Shown here: one piece after another, positions 1 to 6,431 of the stretch
Layout of the letters: the number at the start of each line of letters is the position of its first letter
Position numbering within the stretch: position 1 is the stretch's first letter
Source of the DNA: Gammaproteobacteria bacterium
Lineage (GTDB): Bacteria; Pseudomonadota; Gammaproteobacteria; UBA5335; SLRW01
NCBI GenBank assembly: GCA_007134115.1
Contig: SLLK01000232.1
Location: forward strand, 1 to 8,168
Length of the DNA stretch: 8,168 bases
Reading direction: 5' to 3'
Position numbers and translations under genes: made by a program
Notes under the pieces: model-generated
Database searches by the model: none
What the model was told of the DNA's origin: nothing
The model's input: the letters and a program-made list of their open reading frames with translations, nothing else

Positions 1-238
1 CCGCCTGTACCTGATCGAGGACCTCTTCAGCCGCAAGATCGTCGGCTGGGAGGTGCATGCCGAGGAGAGCGCCGAACACGCCAGCCGCTTGATCGAGCGC
101 GCCTGCCTCGCCGAGGGCGTCCATCGCCCGGGCCTGGTGCTGCACTCGGACAATGGCAGCCCGATGAAAGGCGCCACCATGCTCAGCACCCTCCAGCGTC
201 TGGGCGTCGTCCCGTCCTTCAGTCGCCCCTCGGTGAGG
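1..238 (+). mobile_element. IS3-family element remnant (orfB fragment)
   Basis: This is the internal part of an IS3-family orfB, cut by the window on the left and by the IS4 junction on the right. It keeps the HSDNG Asp motif and the typical MKGATML and LGVVPSFSRP stretches. It loses the segment with the catalytic Glu and the 3' terminal repeat. No OrfA, inverted repeat or target duplication is visible here, so the element's left end cannot be placed. Confidence 0.8.
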
Positions 239-1021
239 GATGGCTCGTTGATCGACCTGTCCATGAAGGTCTTTCCCTGGGCGGACATCGCGCCGAAGAA
301 GGCTGCCTTCAAGCTGCATCTGGGGCTGGACCATGATGGGTTGATCCCGGCGTTTGCCGAAGTCAGTGAGGGTCTGGAATCGGAGATGGACGTCGCCGAC
401 GCCTTCGCCTTCCCGCCGGGCAGCGTGGTGGTCTTTGACCGCGGCTACAGCCGTTATACCTGGCATAAGCGACTGTCGGAACGAGGAATCTTCTGGGTGA
501 CCCGGGCGCGCAAGGGCATGGTCCATGAGGTCGTGAAAACCTTGCCGGTGGTCGAGAACGGCCCCGTATTACAGGATCAGATCATCCGCCTGACCAGCCG
601 CAAGGCATTGCAGGCGGAATTGCCGGACATCCGTCGGATCCAGTATCGAGATCCCGAAACGGGCAAGGTTTATGTCTTCCTGACCAACCACCGGCGCTGG
701 GCCGCACAGACCGTGGCCGATATCTACAAGTCCCGCTGGGAGGTCGAGTTGTTCTTCAAGTGGATCAAGCAAAACCTGAAGATCCGCAGCTTCCTCGGGC
801 ACAGCATGAATGCGGTCGCCTCGCAGATCTTCGTGGCCTTGTGCGTGCACCTGCTGGTGGCCTTCCAGAAATTTGTATCGCGCTCGGGCATGGGGACCCA
901 GGCCGTCTTGCGACTGGTGCAACTACACCTGTTCCAGCGCAAGCCCCTGGCCGATCTCCTCAGTGGCCGGAAACAGGACCCACCCAATCCCCAGATGTCG
1001 TTGTGGCTGAGGGCCGCCTAA
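2..1021 (+). CDS. Chimeric IS3/IS4 transposase open frame, partial at left edge
   Basis: One uninterrupted frame enters from the left edge, so the ATG at 53 is internal. It joins two unrelated transposase parts. Codons up to about 238 match IS3-family OrfB (rve integrase fold): a DLFSRKIVGW stretch, then HSDNGSPMKGATML containing the second catalytic Asp, then VPSFSRPSV. The expected continuation with the catalytic Glu (NPYSEALF-type) is missing. From about 239 the frame encodes the IS4-family DDE core: DGSLID (first Asp), FDRGY (second Asp) and the YREK signature in YKSRWEVELFFKWIK, with Y-x2-R-x3-E-x6-K spacing exact. The N-terminal region of about 100 residues expected before the first Asp in this IS4 subgroup is absent. 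Neither half should be an active enzyme. I infer a deletion or recombination joint that happened to keep frame; an assembly error is possible. Family calls are secure. Confidence 0.85.
   Translation, partial: RLYLIEDLFSRKIVGWEVHAEESAEHASRLIERACLAEGVHRPGLVLHSDNGSPMKGATMLSTLQRLGVVPSFSRPSVRDGSLIDLSMKVFPWADIAPKKAAFKLHLGLDHDGLIPAFAEVSEGLESEMDVADAFAFPPGSVVVFDRGYSRYTWHKRLSERGIFWVTRARKGMVHEVVKTLPVVENGPVLQDQIIRLTSRKALQAELPDIRRIQYRDPETGKVYVFLTNHRRWAAQTVADIYKSRWEVELFFKWIKQNLKIRSFLGHSMNAVASQIFVALCVHLLVAFQKFVSRSGMGTQAVLRLVQLHLFQRKPLADLLSGRKQDPPNPQMSLWLRAA
239..1021 (+). mobile_element. IS4-family element remnant (transposase core)
   Basis: This is the C-terminal catalytic portion of an IS4-family transposase (DDE_Tnp_1 type) with both Asp motifs and the YREK signature intact, ending at the natural stop TAA at 1019-1021. 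The left terminal repeat and the N-terminal coding part are missing. I could not place the right inverted repeat, because there is no left end to compare with. It probably lies within about 100 bases after the stop. It is a 5'-truncated remnant and could move only if another copy supplied transposase and an end. Confidence 0.8.
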
Positions 1022-1265
1022 GTGGGACAGCAGTGCCTTTGGGTCGTGCAGGTCGAGCACATCTACCAGCCAGCCTTGGGCAAGACCGCGTCGCTCTCGC
1101 GCTACAACCGGTCGCCCCACGTCTGCTTGCGCTTGCACGAGTACTCCAAATCGACAACCGCTCTGCGACGTCGCCGGTCCACTCGGGTAGAAAGACGGGC
1201 TCCAGAATCCCAAATCTCACTCACGCGCGCGGCGGGGTGGGGGGGGGGAGCGCCAGCTTACTAAA
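1022..1265. other. Intergenic stretch between IS remnant and glycan genes
   Basis: About 240 bases separate the plus-strand transposase frame from the convergent end of the minus-strand glycosyltransferase-like gene. I see no supported gene, tRNA or clear hairpin terminator. The first part is probably the noncoding right end of the IS4 element. Near the right side lies a G4-T-G10 stretch, described separately. Short open frames here show no family resemblance. Confidence 0.5.
1239..1248. repeat. Homopolymer run of ten G
   Basis: Ten consecutive G follow GGGG and one T (1234-1238). Read on the minus strand this is a C10 run beginning about 17 bases after the stop of the glycosyltransferase-like gene. 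Runs this long slip readily in replication and are error-prone in sequencing. It is outside any gene I call, so a length change would not alter a protein. A G-rich fold on the plus strand is possible but not shown. Confidence 0.9.
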
Positions 1266-3080
1266 TCAGTGCTTTCCTAGCTCCATGACAACATCGCACA
1301 TACCGTCAACATACTCTTGGTCTGACAGCGAAAGTACGTCTGCACATCGCCCATCCAACTCTAACCCCACATGATCGACCAGTCCCGAGACAAACCGCCG
1401 TTGGCTAATGTTATCATGATTTGCCTGGGTCAGAATTGTATGAAGCGACAGACTCTTAGCGGTCGCAATATAGTCGCCTTTATACACGTTCTCGCTAAGG
1501 TAGAAATTCATACCAAACACTTTCAAGCGAGCCGGCTTATACCGATAAATCTCATAGATTAATCCGAACCCGTGATTCAGACTTCCAGACCATAAATCCG
1601 GTACCCCCTGCCTCGCGTGTATGGTTAAACCACCAAGGGTACCGGAACCGATATAGCGTGATCCAATCAATGCTGCCACGCCCTTCTTCGATTGCTCTAC
1701 GCCCCACTCGGCCGTCAGTAGCCTGCCTGGCGTGGCTCCAACTGATATGACTTTAACCTTATCTGTTCGTAGGCCCTCTGGAAGACTTGTTCCCAAAACA
1801 ATCAGTACGTCGAAGTCATCGAACTCCGAGACATCCACGCTGTACGCACCTCCTATGATCGCTACAGCCTTTCCACGCACTAAACCTCGAAACTTCCAAT
1901 CATCATCTATATCCCTTTCGTTGATTGCAGCAAAAGCTTCAAGCCCTTCCGTCAGTAGTGTGCGATGCTTCGTATGCTCTACGATCTTCGCCCCTAAACC
2001 GACCTCTTCCAAATAACGATGCTCCTCCGGCCCATTCTTTGGCCGCAAGCCATCGAGCCGACCGTGAGCCACATCCCACTCCAACTCTGCAAGGCGCCCC
2101 AGATATCCCCCTACACCGCCGCTCACACCATCCTTACGCCCTACAATCCGACTCAAACACCTCTCTCTCACCAGATACGAATTCTCGAGAAATCCGAACC
2201 GCCACAAATACGCCGCAGCATTCAATGCACGCAAATCTTCCTGAAATGCCGAGGAATCCCCCCTCTCTATGTCATCCAGGTCCAGCACGATCATTCTCGG
2301 ACGAGCAACAACATGAGTCCCCACGTAGCTCCTGGCGAGCGAGGTTGCTAGCTGGCGTCCGCACGTGCCCTCTAGAGCCGCTTGAACCCTTTGCCAATCG
2401 CCCCTCATATACGCGCTGTCGGACCGCTCAAACGCCAAGCGCCTCCGCGCACGGTTACGCCGAAAGCTCTCCCATTCATTAGCCCGGCACAGCTCCGCCA
2501 TATTCTTCTCAGCTGCTGCGGCTAAGCCTTCCAGCTCCGGTTCTCCGTCATTCGAGACCATAGCCAAGTATGCGTTAACGGCAAAACACTTCCACTGCAG
2601 CTGAGCAAGCCTACGACGCACTCGCTGATCTTCGCATCCCCTATCCAATACAGACGTTAGCAACCCTATTGCGTCCTTGACCTTTCCAGAATGTTCTAGG
2701 CCTCTGGAGTATGCAACCGCTGATTGACAGAGCCTACGACGCACTCGCTGATCTTCGCACCCCCTATCCAATACATACATCAGCGACTCTATTGCGTCCT
2801 TAACCCTTCCAAGTCTTTCTAAGTATCTGGAGTATAAGAGCGCTGGACGGCAACGATCTTTCTTCCACCTACCACACGCCCGCCACCAATATTCAGACTG
2901 GGGAACATAGCCCGCCAAGAACAACGCTTTCGCAATCAGGTACCGGTCTTTCCGTTTTAGACGTCCAAGTTTATGTAACACCCTAGCCGTCACATTGGCC
3001 CTACGAATATGACCTTCGTGTATCCCATTCAGTATTCGTACCATCGCGCAGCCACGAAGGGCCGAGCTACCCCCCCCCAT
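1266..3080 (-). CDS. Helical-repeat protein with GT29-like (sialyltransferase-like) C-terminal domain
   Basis: Putative transferase of the glycan locus, 604 residues from the ATG at 3080. I chose that ATG because a weak GAGA lies nine bases upstream. The frame is open back to 3242, with a GTG at 3203 that would add 41 residues; an ATG at 3044 is a third option. From the ATG-3080 numbering, residues 20-165 are helix-rich and TPR-like, including two 41-residue repeats with GRVKDAI/GKVKDAI and DRGCEDQRVRRRL. A linker of about 230 residues follows. From about 400 a Rossmann-like segment starts (GKAVAIIGGAYS, then FDDFDVLIVLG), followed by LNHGFGLIYEIYRY, LKVFGMNFYL and a terminal HDNISQRRF stretch. 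This order recalls bacterial GT29-like sialyltransferases; DUF115/MptE-like enzymes are an alternative. The context beside nonulosonate synthesis genes favours a transferase of that sugar. No signal peptide or membrane segment is evident. GC is near 50%, below the neu genes. The start codon sits in a G9 run. Confidence 0.6.
   Translation of the reverse strand: MGGGSSALRGCAMVRILNGIHEGHIRRANVTARVLHKLGRLKRKDRYLIAKALFLAGYVPQSEYWWRACGRWKKDRCRPALLYSRYLERLGRVKDAIESLMYVLDRGCEDQRVRRRLCQSAVAYSRGLEHSGKVKDAIGLLTSVLDRGCEDQRVRRRLAQLQWKCFAVNAYLAMVSNDGEPELEGLAAAAEKNMAELCRANEWESFRRNRARRRLAFERSDSAYMRGDWQRVQAALEGTCGRQLATSLARSYVGTHVVARPRMIVLDLDDIERGDSSAFQEDLRALNAAAYLWRFGFLENSYLVRERCLSRIVGRKDGVSGGVGGYLGRLAELEWDVAHGRLDGLRPKNGPEEHRYLEEVGLGAKIVEHTKHRTLLTEGLEAFAAINERDIDDDWKFRGLVRGKAVAIIGGAYSVDVSEFDDFDVLIVLGTSLPEGLRTDKVKVISVGATPGRLLTAEWGVEQSKKGVAALIGSRYIGSGTLGGLTIHARQGVPDLWSGSLNHGFGLIYEIYRYKPARLKVFGMNFYLSENVYKGDYIATAKSLSLHTILTQANHDNISQRRFVSGLVDHVGLELDGRCADVLSLSDQEYVDGMCDVVMELGKH
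2608..2853 (-). repeat. Two tandem 123-bp direct repeats inside the glycosyltransferase-like gene
   Basis: Copy one is 2608-2730 and copy two is 2731-2853. Both begin with AGCCTACGACGCACTCGCTG and stay nearly identical for about 45 bases, then diverge with scattered substitutions. The unit is 41 codons, so each duplication keeps frame. At the protein level the copies share the GR/KVKDAI helix and DRGCEDQRVRRRL. The identical block is stronger at DNA level than selection on helices alone would need, which suggests a fairly recent duplication or gene conversion between copies. Confidence 0.9.
3070..3078 (-). repeat. G9 homopolymer overlapping an in-frame ATG (candidate phase-variation tract)
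   Basis: On the coding strand the bases read AT followed by nine G, then TAGC, so the first G completes an in-frame ATG. With nine G the frame continues as Met-Gly-Gly-Gly-Ser into the long gene. Ten G would give Met-Gly-Gly-Gly and then TAG. Eight G would give a 16-codon peptide ending at TGA. A one-base slip either way would therefore stop translation from this start, or from any start upstream of it. The downstream ATG at 3044 could still allow some restart. Confidence 0.6.
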
Positions 3081-3460
3081 CACCCGTTTTCTCAAAGCAC
3101 AAACACCAATCGACAGAAAGCCTGATGAAAGTAAGATGGAGTGCTTTAGATCCGCCAAGAAGGCCTTTATTTCCACAAACACCGGTTCCCCCAATATTTC
3201 CACGGCGCTATGCCAAACCGAAAGCCACCGAGCGAGTCGAGCTTACCACCGCAGCTACACCCAGTCGTCACATCTTGCAGTCAATTCCACAAAACCGAAA
3301 AACCCTACTCATAGGTGGCTACTTCCTTTACGGGTACGTTGCCCAAAGTAGATTGAGGAACGTCATACGCGCGGATCAAAAACAAACGGGTCCCGATCAA
3401 TTTCGGCGCCCTCCAAGCTCGCTAGTATACGTTTACGTGGCGCCTAGTAAGATGATCCCG
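3081..3460. other. 380-base gap between sulfotransferase and glycosyltransferase-like gene
   Basis: I see no complete gene here. On the minus strand, bases 3460-3425 continue the sulfotransferase frame past its amber codon for 12 codons (RDHLTRRHVNVY, then TAG), which looks like the lost C-terminus. A further 38-codon open stretch without a start follows in the same frame. From 3242 down, the frame of the glycosyltransferase-like gene is already open and may be translated from the GTG at 3203. No convincing promoter or terminator hairpin was found, although a gap of this size in a compact operon could hold a promoter. Confidence 0.5.
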
Positions 3461-4189
3461 CTACTGCCCTATTCGGCCATCACACACAAACGGAACCGAC
3501 CGCGACACACTCACAGTCTCGCGCTTTCTTTCCGTTCCTATGTGCATTTGCCCGTACTTGTTCTCAAACTCGCGTGCCGCTCGTATTGAGCCATGCTTTG
3601 CGGCGAGTTCAAGAAGCCCATGATCGACCGGAAGTCCGTAATGTTCCGCTACTTTTGCCAGAGTCTTAGATGGATTCTCAAATAGGTCTTCGTAAGACAA
3701 CAGCAAAGCGTGTTCTTCGTCAACAAGCGATAGCATCTTCAAGTACTTAGCGATGAATGGCGGAAGACGGGAGCGAATGACGCCGGCATTATCTATCTCG
3801 ATCCCCCTATTAAGAAAAAAATAGAATTTAGAAGACACAATATAGTCCAGTGGATTTCGAGCCACCAGGACCACCGGGCCAACGAACGGCAGTCTCCTCC
3901 TCTTCAATGGTCCTACTTTATGGCCATAGATGAAGTCTAGACATCCTGGCGGGAGCAAAGTGTCTTCCGCTGCGCGTGCACGTTTCTCCAAGTAGCTGTT
4001 AAAGTTGTTCGGAAATGCCTGCACCATATGGTCGCACGTCTTCTCTCTGAGGTCGCCATTGATATGGCAAAGATAGTTGAAGAGGGAGACCCTAAGCAGA
4101 TTGGTTCCGGACTTAGGGATGGTGGCCAAAAGAAGGTTATAGGGACTTGGCATACGGGGCGCCACAGGAACGTTGTATTGCTTTAGCAT
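3461..4189 (-). CDS. Sulfotransferase (PAPS-dependent), C-terminus truncated by amber codon
   Basis: Likely transfers sulfate from PAPS to a glycan or other surface molecule; the acceptor is unknown. It is 242 residues from the ATG at 4189, with no strong ribosome site. Other starts are GTG 4321, which overlaps neuC, and ATG 4153. The 5'-phosphosulfate loop is TIPKSGTN (residues 23-30). The 3'-phosphate site is RNPLDYIVSS (111-120, with Arg and Ser in place). LLLSYEDLFENP (162-173) and HYGLP (183-187) are typical of the family. The end reads DGRIGQ then TAG, and after the stop the same frame gives RDHLT. The family's last PAPS-binding motif is G-x-x-G-x-W-(K/R)-(N/D)-x-(F/L), so TAG stands exactly where Trp (TGG) is expected. 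This is either a recent nonsense mutation or a slightly shortened protein. It starts 57 bases after the neuC stop, and GC is lower than in the neu genes. Confidence 0.8.
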   Translation of the reverse strand: MLKQYNVPVAPRMPSPYNLLLATIPKSGTNLLRVSLFNYLCHINGDLREKTCDHMVQAFPNNFNSYLEKRARAAEDTLLPPGCLDFIYGHKVGPLKRRRLPFVGPVVLVARNPLDYIVSSKFYFFLNRGIEIDNAGVIRSRLPPFIAKYLKMLSLVDEEHALLLSYEDLFENPSKTLAKVAEHYGLPVDHGLLELAAKHGSIRAAREFENKYGQMHIGTERKRETVSVSRSVPFVCDGRIGQ

Positions 4190-4245
4190 GATCGCGTCCG
4201 TGACGAACAAGGCTAACTGACGGGACGCATGCGCGGGGAGTGAAG

Positions 4246-5427
4246 TTAGCGGGGAGAGGCAGGAGATTCTGCTGGAAAGTAGTCGTAGAACTTTTTCTTC
4301 AGGAGTCCATTGAGGGGGCACTTCTCGAGATACTTGACGACGGCGTCACTCGCCCCGCCGTTGCCGTACGGATTATCAATCCACGTTAACCTCGATTGAA
4401 ATTCCGGTGAGAATAGCTCATCCAGCGCAGCACGGATCGAAGTACGTTCCGGTGCACAATCGATCACGCTTTCGGCTCTTAATCTACCTTGTTGCCGCGC
4501 CCCAATGTTAACCGTACCTTTTTTGAAACTGGGCACCTCGAGCAAGCCACTAGAGGAATTCCCCACCACCCCATCCACATGCTGGACGCAGGAGAGATAG
4601 CGTAACTGGCCCAGTGACGTATAGGCCCTTGCGCGAGGATGCTGCGCACAGAACGCCTCGATCTTCTCGAAGAGCGCCCGCCCTTCGGTATCGGCATTGG
4701 GCATGGTGAAGATCAGGCCGGTATCCGGCAATTCCGACAATGCCGCGAGCAGTTCATCCATCTGCTCTCCACTGGTGTTGTGCTCCAGGGTCACGGGATG
4801 GAAAGTGATAAGTAGGTTACGCGGCGCCAGCTTGAAATCCAATGCCGCCTCAAGCTCTTCACGCGAGAGCAGCTCCAGGCGCAGTATGTTATCGATGCCA
4901 AGGCCGCCAACGTTGAAGACGCGGTCCGGTTCCTCACCGAGCTGGATTACCCGCCGCCGATACTCCTCTGCCGCGACGAAGTGCAGATGCGACATCTTGG
5001 TGATGCTGTGCCGGATCGCCTCATCAAACGCCCCCTCGGTTGTCTCCCCACCATGCAGGTGGGCAATGGGGACGCGTGCCACCATCGCGGCAGCCGCCGC
5101 GGATAACAGCTCGTAGCGATCCCCCAGCACCACCATCAAATCCGGCTTCAGGTCGGCCAGCGCATCGGCGAAGCCGATCATCCCCAGCCCCATGGACTTG
5201 GTCACGCCAACCGCCGTATCCGAACTCAGCAGCATCTCGACCTGGCGGTCGACCTGAAAACCATCCTCCTCGATCGCCTCGACCGTCAGGCCGAACTCGG
5301 GCGAAAGGTGCATGCCGGTGGCGATGAGCTGCAATTCCAGCACCGGCGACTGGCGGATGCCCTCCATCACCCAGCGCAGCAAGCCGTACTCGGCGCGAGT
5401 GCCCGTCACGACACAGATCTTCTTCAT
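4246..5427 (-). CDS. neuC: UDP-HexNAc 2-epimerase, hydrolysing (NeuC/LegG family)
   Basis: Cytoplasmic enzyme that hydrolyses a UDP-HexNAc while inverting C2, releasing the free mannosamine-type sugar used by NeuB. With a LegC-type aminotransferase in the operon, the expected substrate is UDP-2,4-diacetamido-trideoxyglucose (LegG role), giving 2,4-diacetamido-2,4,6-trideoxymannose. UDP-GlcNAc is the alternative. It has 393 residues, normal for the family. Motifs in order: GTRAEYGLL (9-17), GDRYE (102-106), HGGETTEGAFDEAIRHSITK (125-144), TFHPVTLE (208-215), GNSSSGLLEVP (289-299), NIGARQQGR (307-315) and the usual NPYGNGGAS near the end (352-360). The ATG overlaps the neuB stop as ATGA. Oddity: the last 300 bases or so are about 50% GC, against about 59% for the 300 just upstream, with the step near the GNSSSG codons. 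Confidence 0.95.
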   Translation of the reverse strand: MKKICVVTGTRAEYGLLRWVMEGIRQSPVLELQLIATGMHLSPEFGLTVEAIEEDGFQVDRQVEMLLSSDTAVGVTKSMGLGMIGFADALADLKPDLMVVLGDRYELLSAAAAAMVARVPIAHLHGGETTEGAFDEAIRHSITKMSHLHFVAAEEYRRRVIQLGEEPDRVFNVGGLGIDNILRLELLSREELEAALDFKLAPRNLLITFHPVTLEHNTSGEQMDELLAALSELPDTGLIFTMPNADTEGRALFEKIEAFCAQHPRARAYTSLGQLRYLSCVQHVDGVVGNSSSGLLEVPSFKKGTVNIGARQQGRLRAESVIDCAPERTSIRAALDELFSPEFQSRLTWIDNPYGNGGASDAVVKYLEKCPLNGLLKKKFYDYFPAESPASPR

Positions 5428-6431
5428 GGTTCAATCAACTCGTCGGCGGCGTAATCCCGCGTGGCGACCCGTCCCATCACCTCGTCCCAGCGCATCGGCG
5501 TGATGCCGGTTCCGGGCCGCTTCGCGGTGACGTTCTCTGGCGTGAAGGTTTCCCCGGCCCGGATCGGACCGGCGGCGACCAGCGACTTGCGCGCGATGGG
5601 CCGATTTCCGATCTCGCTGGGGCTCGGGCGCTTGATGCCATCGCCCAGTGCCTGCTCGATGTTGCGGATGGCCTGCACCATGGCGGCGAACTCGTCGGGC
5701 TCCAGACTGGCCTTGTGATCCGGGCCGGGTAGGTTGCGGTCGAGTGTCAGATGCTTCTCGATCACCGTCGCCCCCAGCGCTACGGCGGCGATGGGCACCT
5801 CGACGCCCGGCGTGTGGTCGGAGTAGCCGACCGCCACACCAAAGGCGTCACGGATACTGTTCATGGCACGCAGGTTCACGTCGACCATGGGCGTGGGGTA
5901 TTCGGTGTTGCAGTGCAGCATCGTGATACGCGTGCGCGGCGTGCCGGCGGCTTCTAGCGCCGCCAGGGCGTCTTCGATCTCGCCAAGCGTTGCCATGCCG
6001 GTAGAAAGGATCACCGGTTTGCCGAAACCGCCGATGTGGCGCAGGTAGGGCAGATTGGTGATCTCTCCCGAGGGCACCTTGAACCGCTCCGCCCCCAAGG
6101 AGGCCAGGTAATCGAGGCTCTGGATGTCGAAGCCGGTGGAGAAGAAGCCGATGCCCCGGTTCCGACAATGGGCCATCAGCACCTCATGCATCTCGTGAGT
6201 CAGCTCCAGTCGGCGCAGCATGGCGAACTGCGACTCGCTCTGTTCGGTGGTACGCGTCTGGTAGTCGGCCTTGGGCGCGCTCTGGGTCAAGAGCCGTTCA
6301 GCGCTGAAGGTCTGGAACTTAACCAGATCGGCACCCGCCTCAGCAGCGGCGTCGACAAGTTGCCTGGCCAATTCGAGATCGCCGTTATGGTTGACGCCGG
6401 CTTCCGCAATGATGATGGTCTGTTCAGTCAC
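5424..6431 (-). CDS. neuB: Nonulosonic acid synthase (NeuB family; sialic or legionaminic acid synthase)
   Basis: Condenses a mannosamine-type sugar with phosphoenolpyruvate to form a nine-carbon acid; here probably legionaminic acid (LegI role) given the neighbours. It has 335 residues, the usual length. The N-terminal TIM barrel shows IIIAEAGVNHNGD (6-18), ADLVKFQTF (34-42), KVPSGE (118-123), GYSDHT (202-207) and IEKHLTLDRNLPGPDHKASL (224-243). His206 and His227 have the spacing of the two metal-binding His of characterised NeuB. From about 281 to the end lies the SAF (antifreeze-like) domain, starting ARKSLVA. Start is GTG at 6431, overlapping the neuD stop by eight bases, and it ends in an ATGA overlap with neuC, so translational coupling is likely. 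Sequence alone does not separate Neu5Ac from legionaminate synthases here. Confidence 0.96.
   Translation of the reverse strand: MTEQTIIIAEAGVNHNGDLELARQLVDAAAEAGADLVKFQTFSAERLLTQSAPKADYQTRTTEQSESQFAMLRRLELTHEMHEVLMAHCRNRGIGFFSTGFDIQSLDYLASLGAERFKVPSGEITNLPYLRHIGGFGKPVILSTGMATLGEIEDALAALEAAGTPRTRITMLHCNTEYPTPMVDVNLRAMNSIRDAFGVAVGYSDHTPGVEVPIAAVALGATVIEKHLTLDRNLPGPDHKASLEPDEFAAMVQAIRNIEQALGDGIKRPSPSEIGNRPIARKSLVAAGPIRAGETFTPENVTAKRPGTGITPMRWDEVMGRVATRDYAADELIEP

Noticed and set aside
1021..1030. Ten-base match AGTGGGACAG with 8131-8140, considered as a possible IS end or attachment site
   Set aside because: The match is short, direct rather than inverted, and the right copy lies inside aminotransferase coding sequence; chance is the simplest explanation.
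760..1374. Plus-strand open frame overlapping the IS4 core and running into the glycosyltransferase-like gene
   Set aside because: It is a frame shadow of the transposase, low in complexity and rich in Pro/Arg, with no recognisable motif.
1925..2482. Plus-strand open frame opposite the glycosyltransferase-like gene
   Set aside because: It is antisense to a frame with clear repeat and fold-like motifs and has Pro/Ser/His-rich shadow composition.
3246..3424. Possible promoter-like hexamers (TTGACT and TATGAC on the minus strand)
   Set aside because: None had a partner hexamer of reasonable match at 16-18 bases, so no promoter is called.
3125..3589. Plus-strand open frame across the gap and the sulfotransferase end
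   Set aside because: It overlaps the sulfotransferase C-terminus antisense and shows no domain; no ribosome site was seen.
4190..4321. Extended sulfotransferase N-terminus from the GTG at 4321
   Set aside because: It would overlap neuC by 76 bases and add residues without family features; starts at 4189 or 4153 fit the usual short lead before the phosphosulfate loop better, though it is not excluded.
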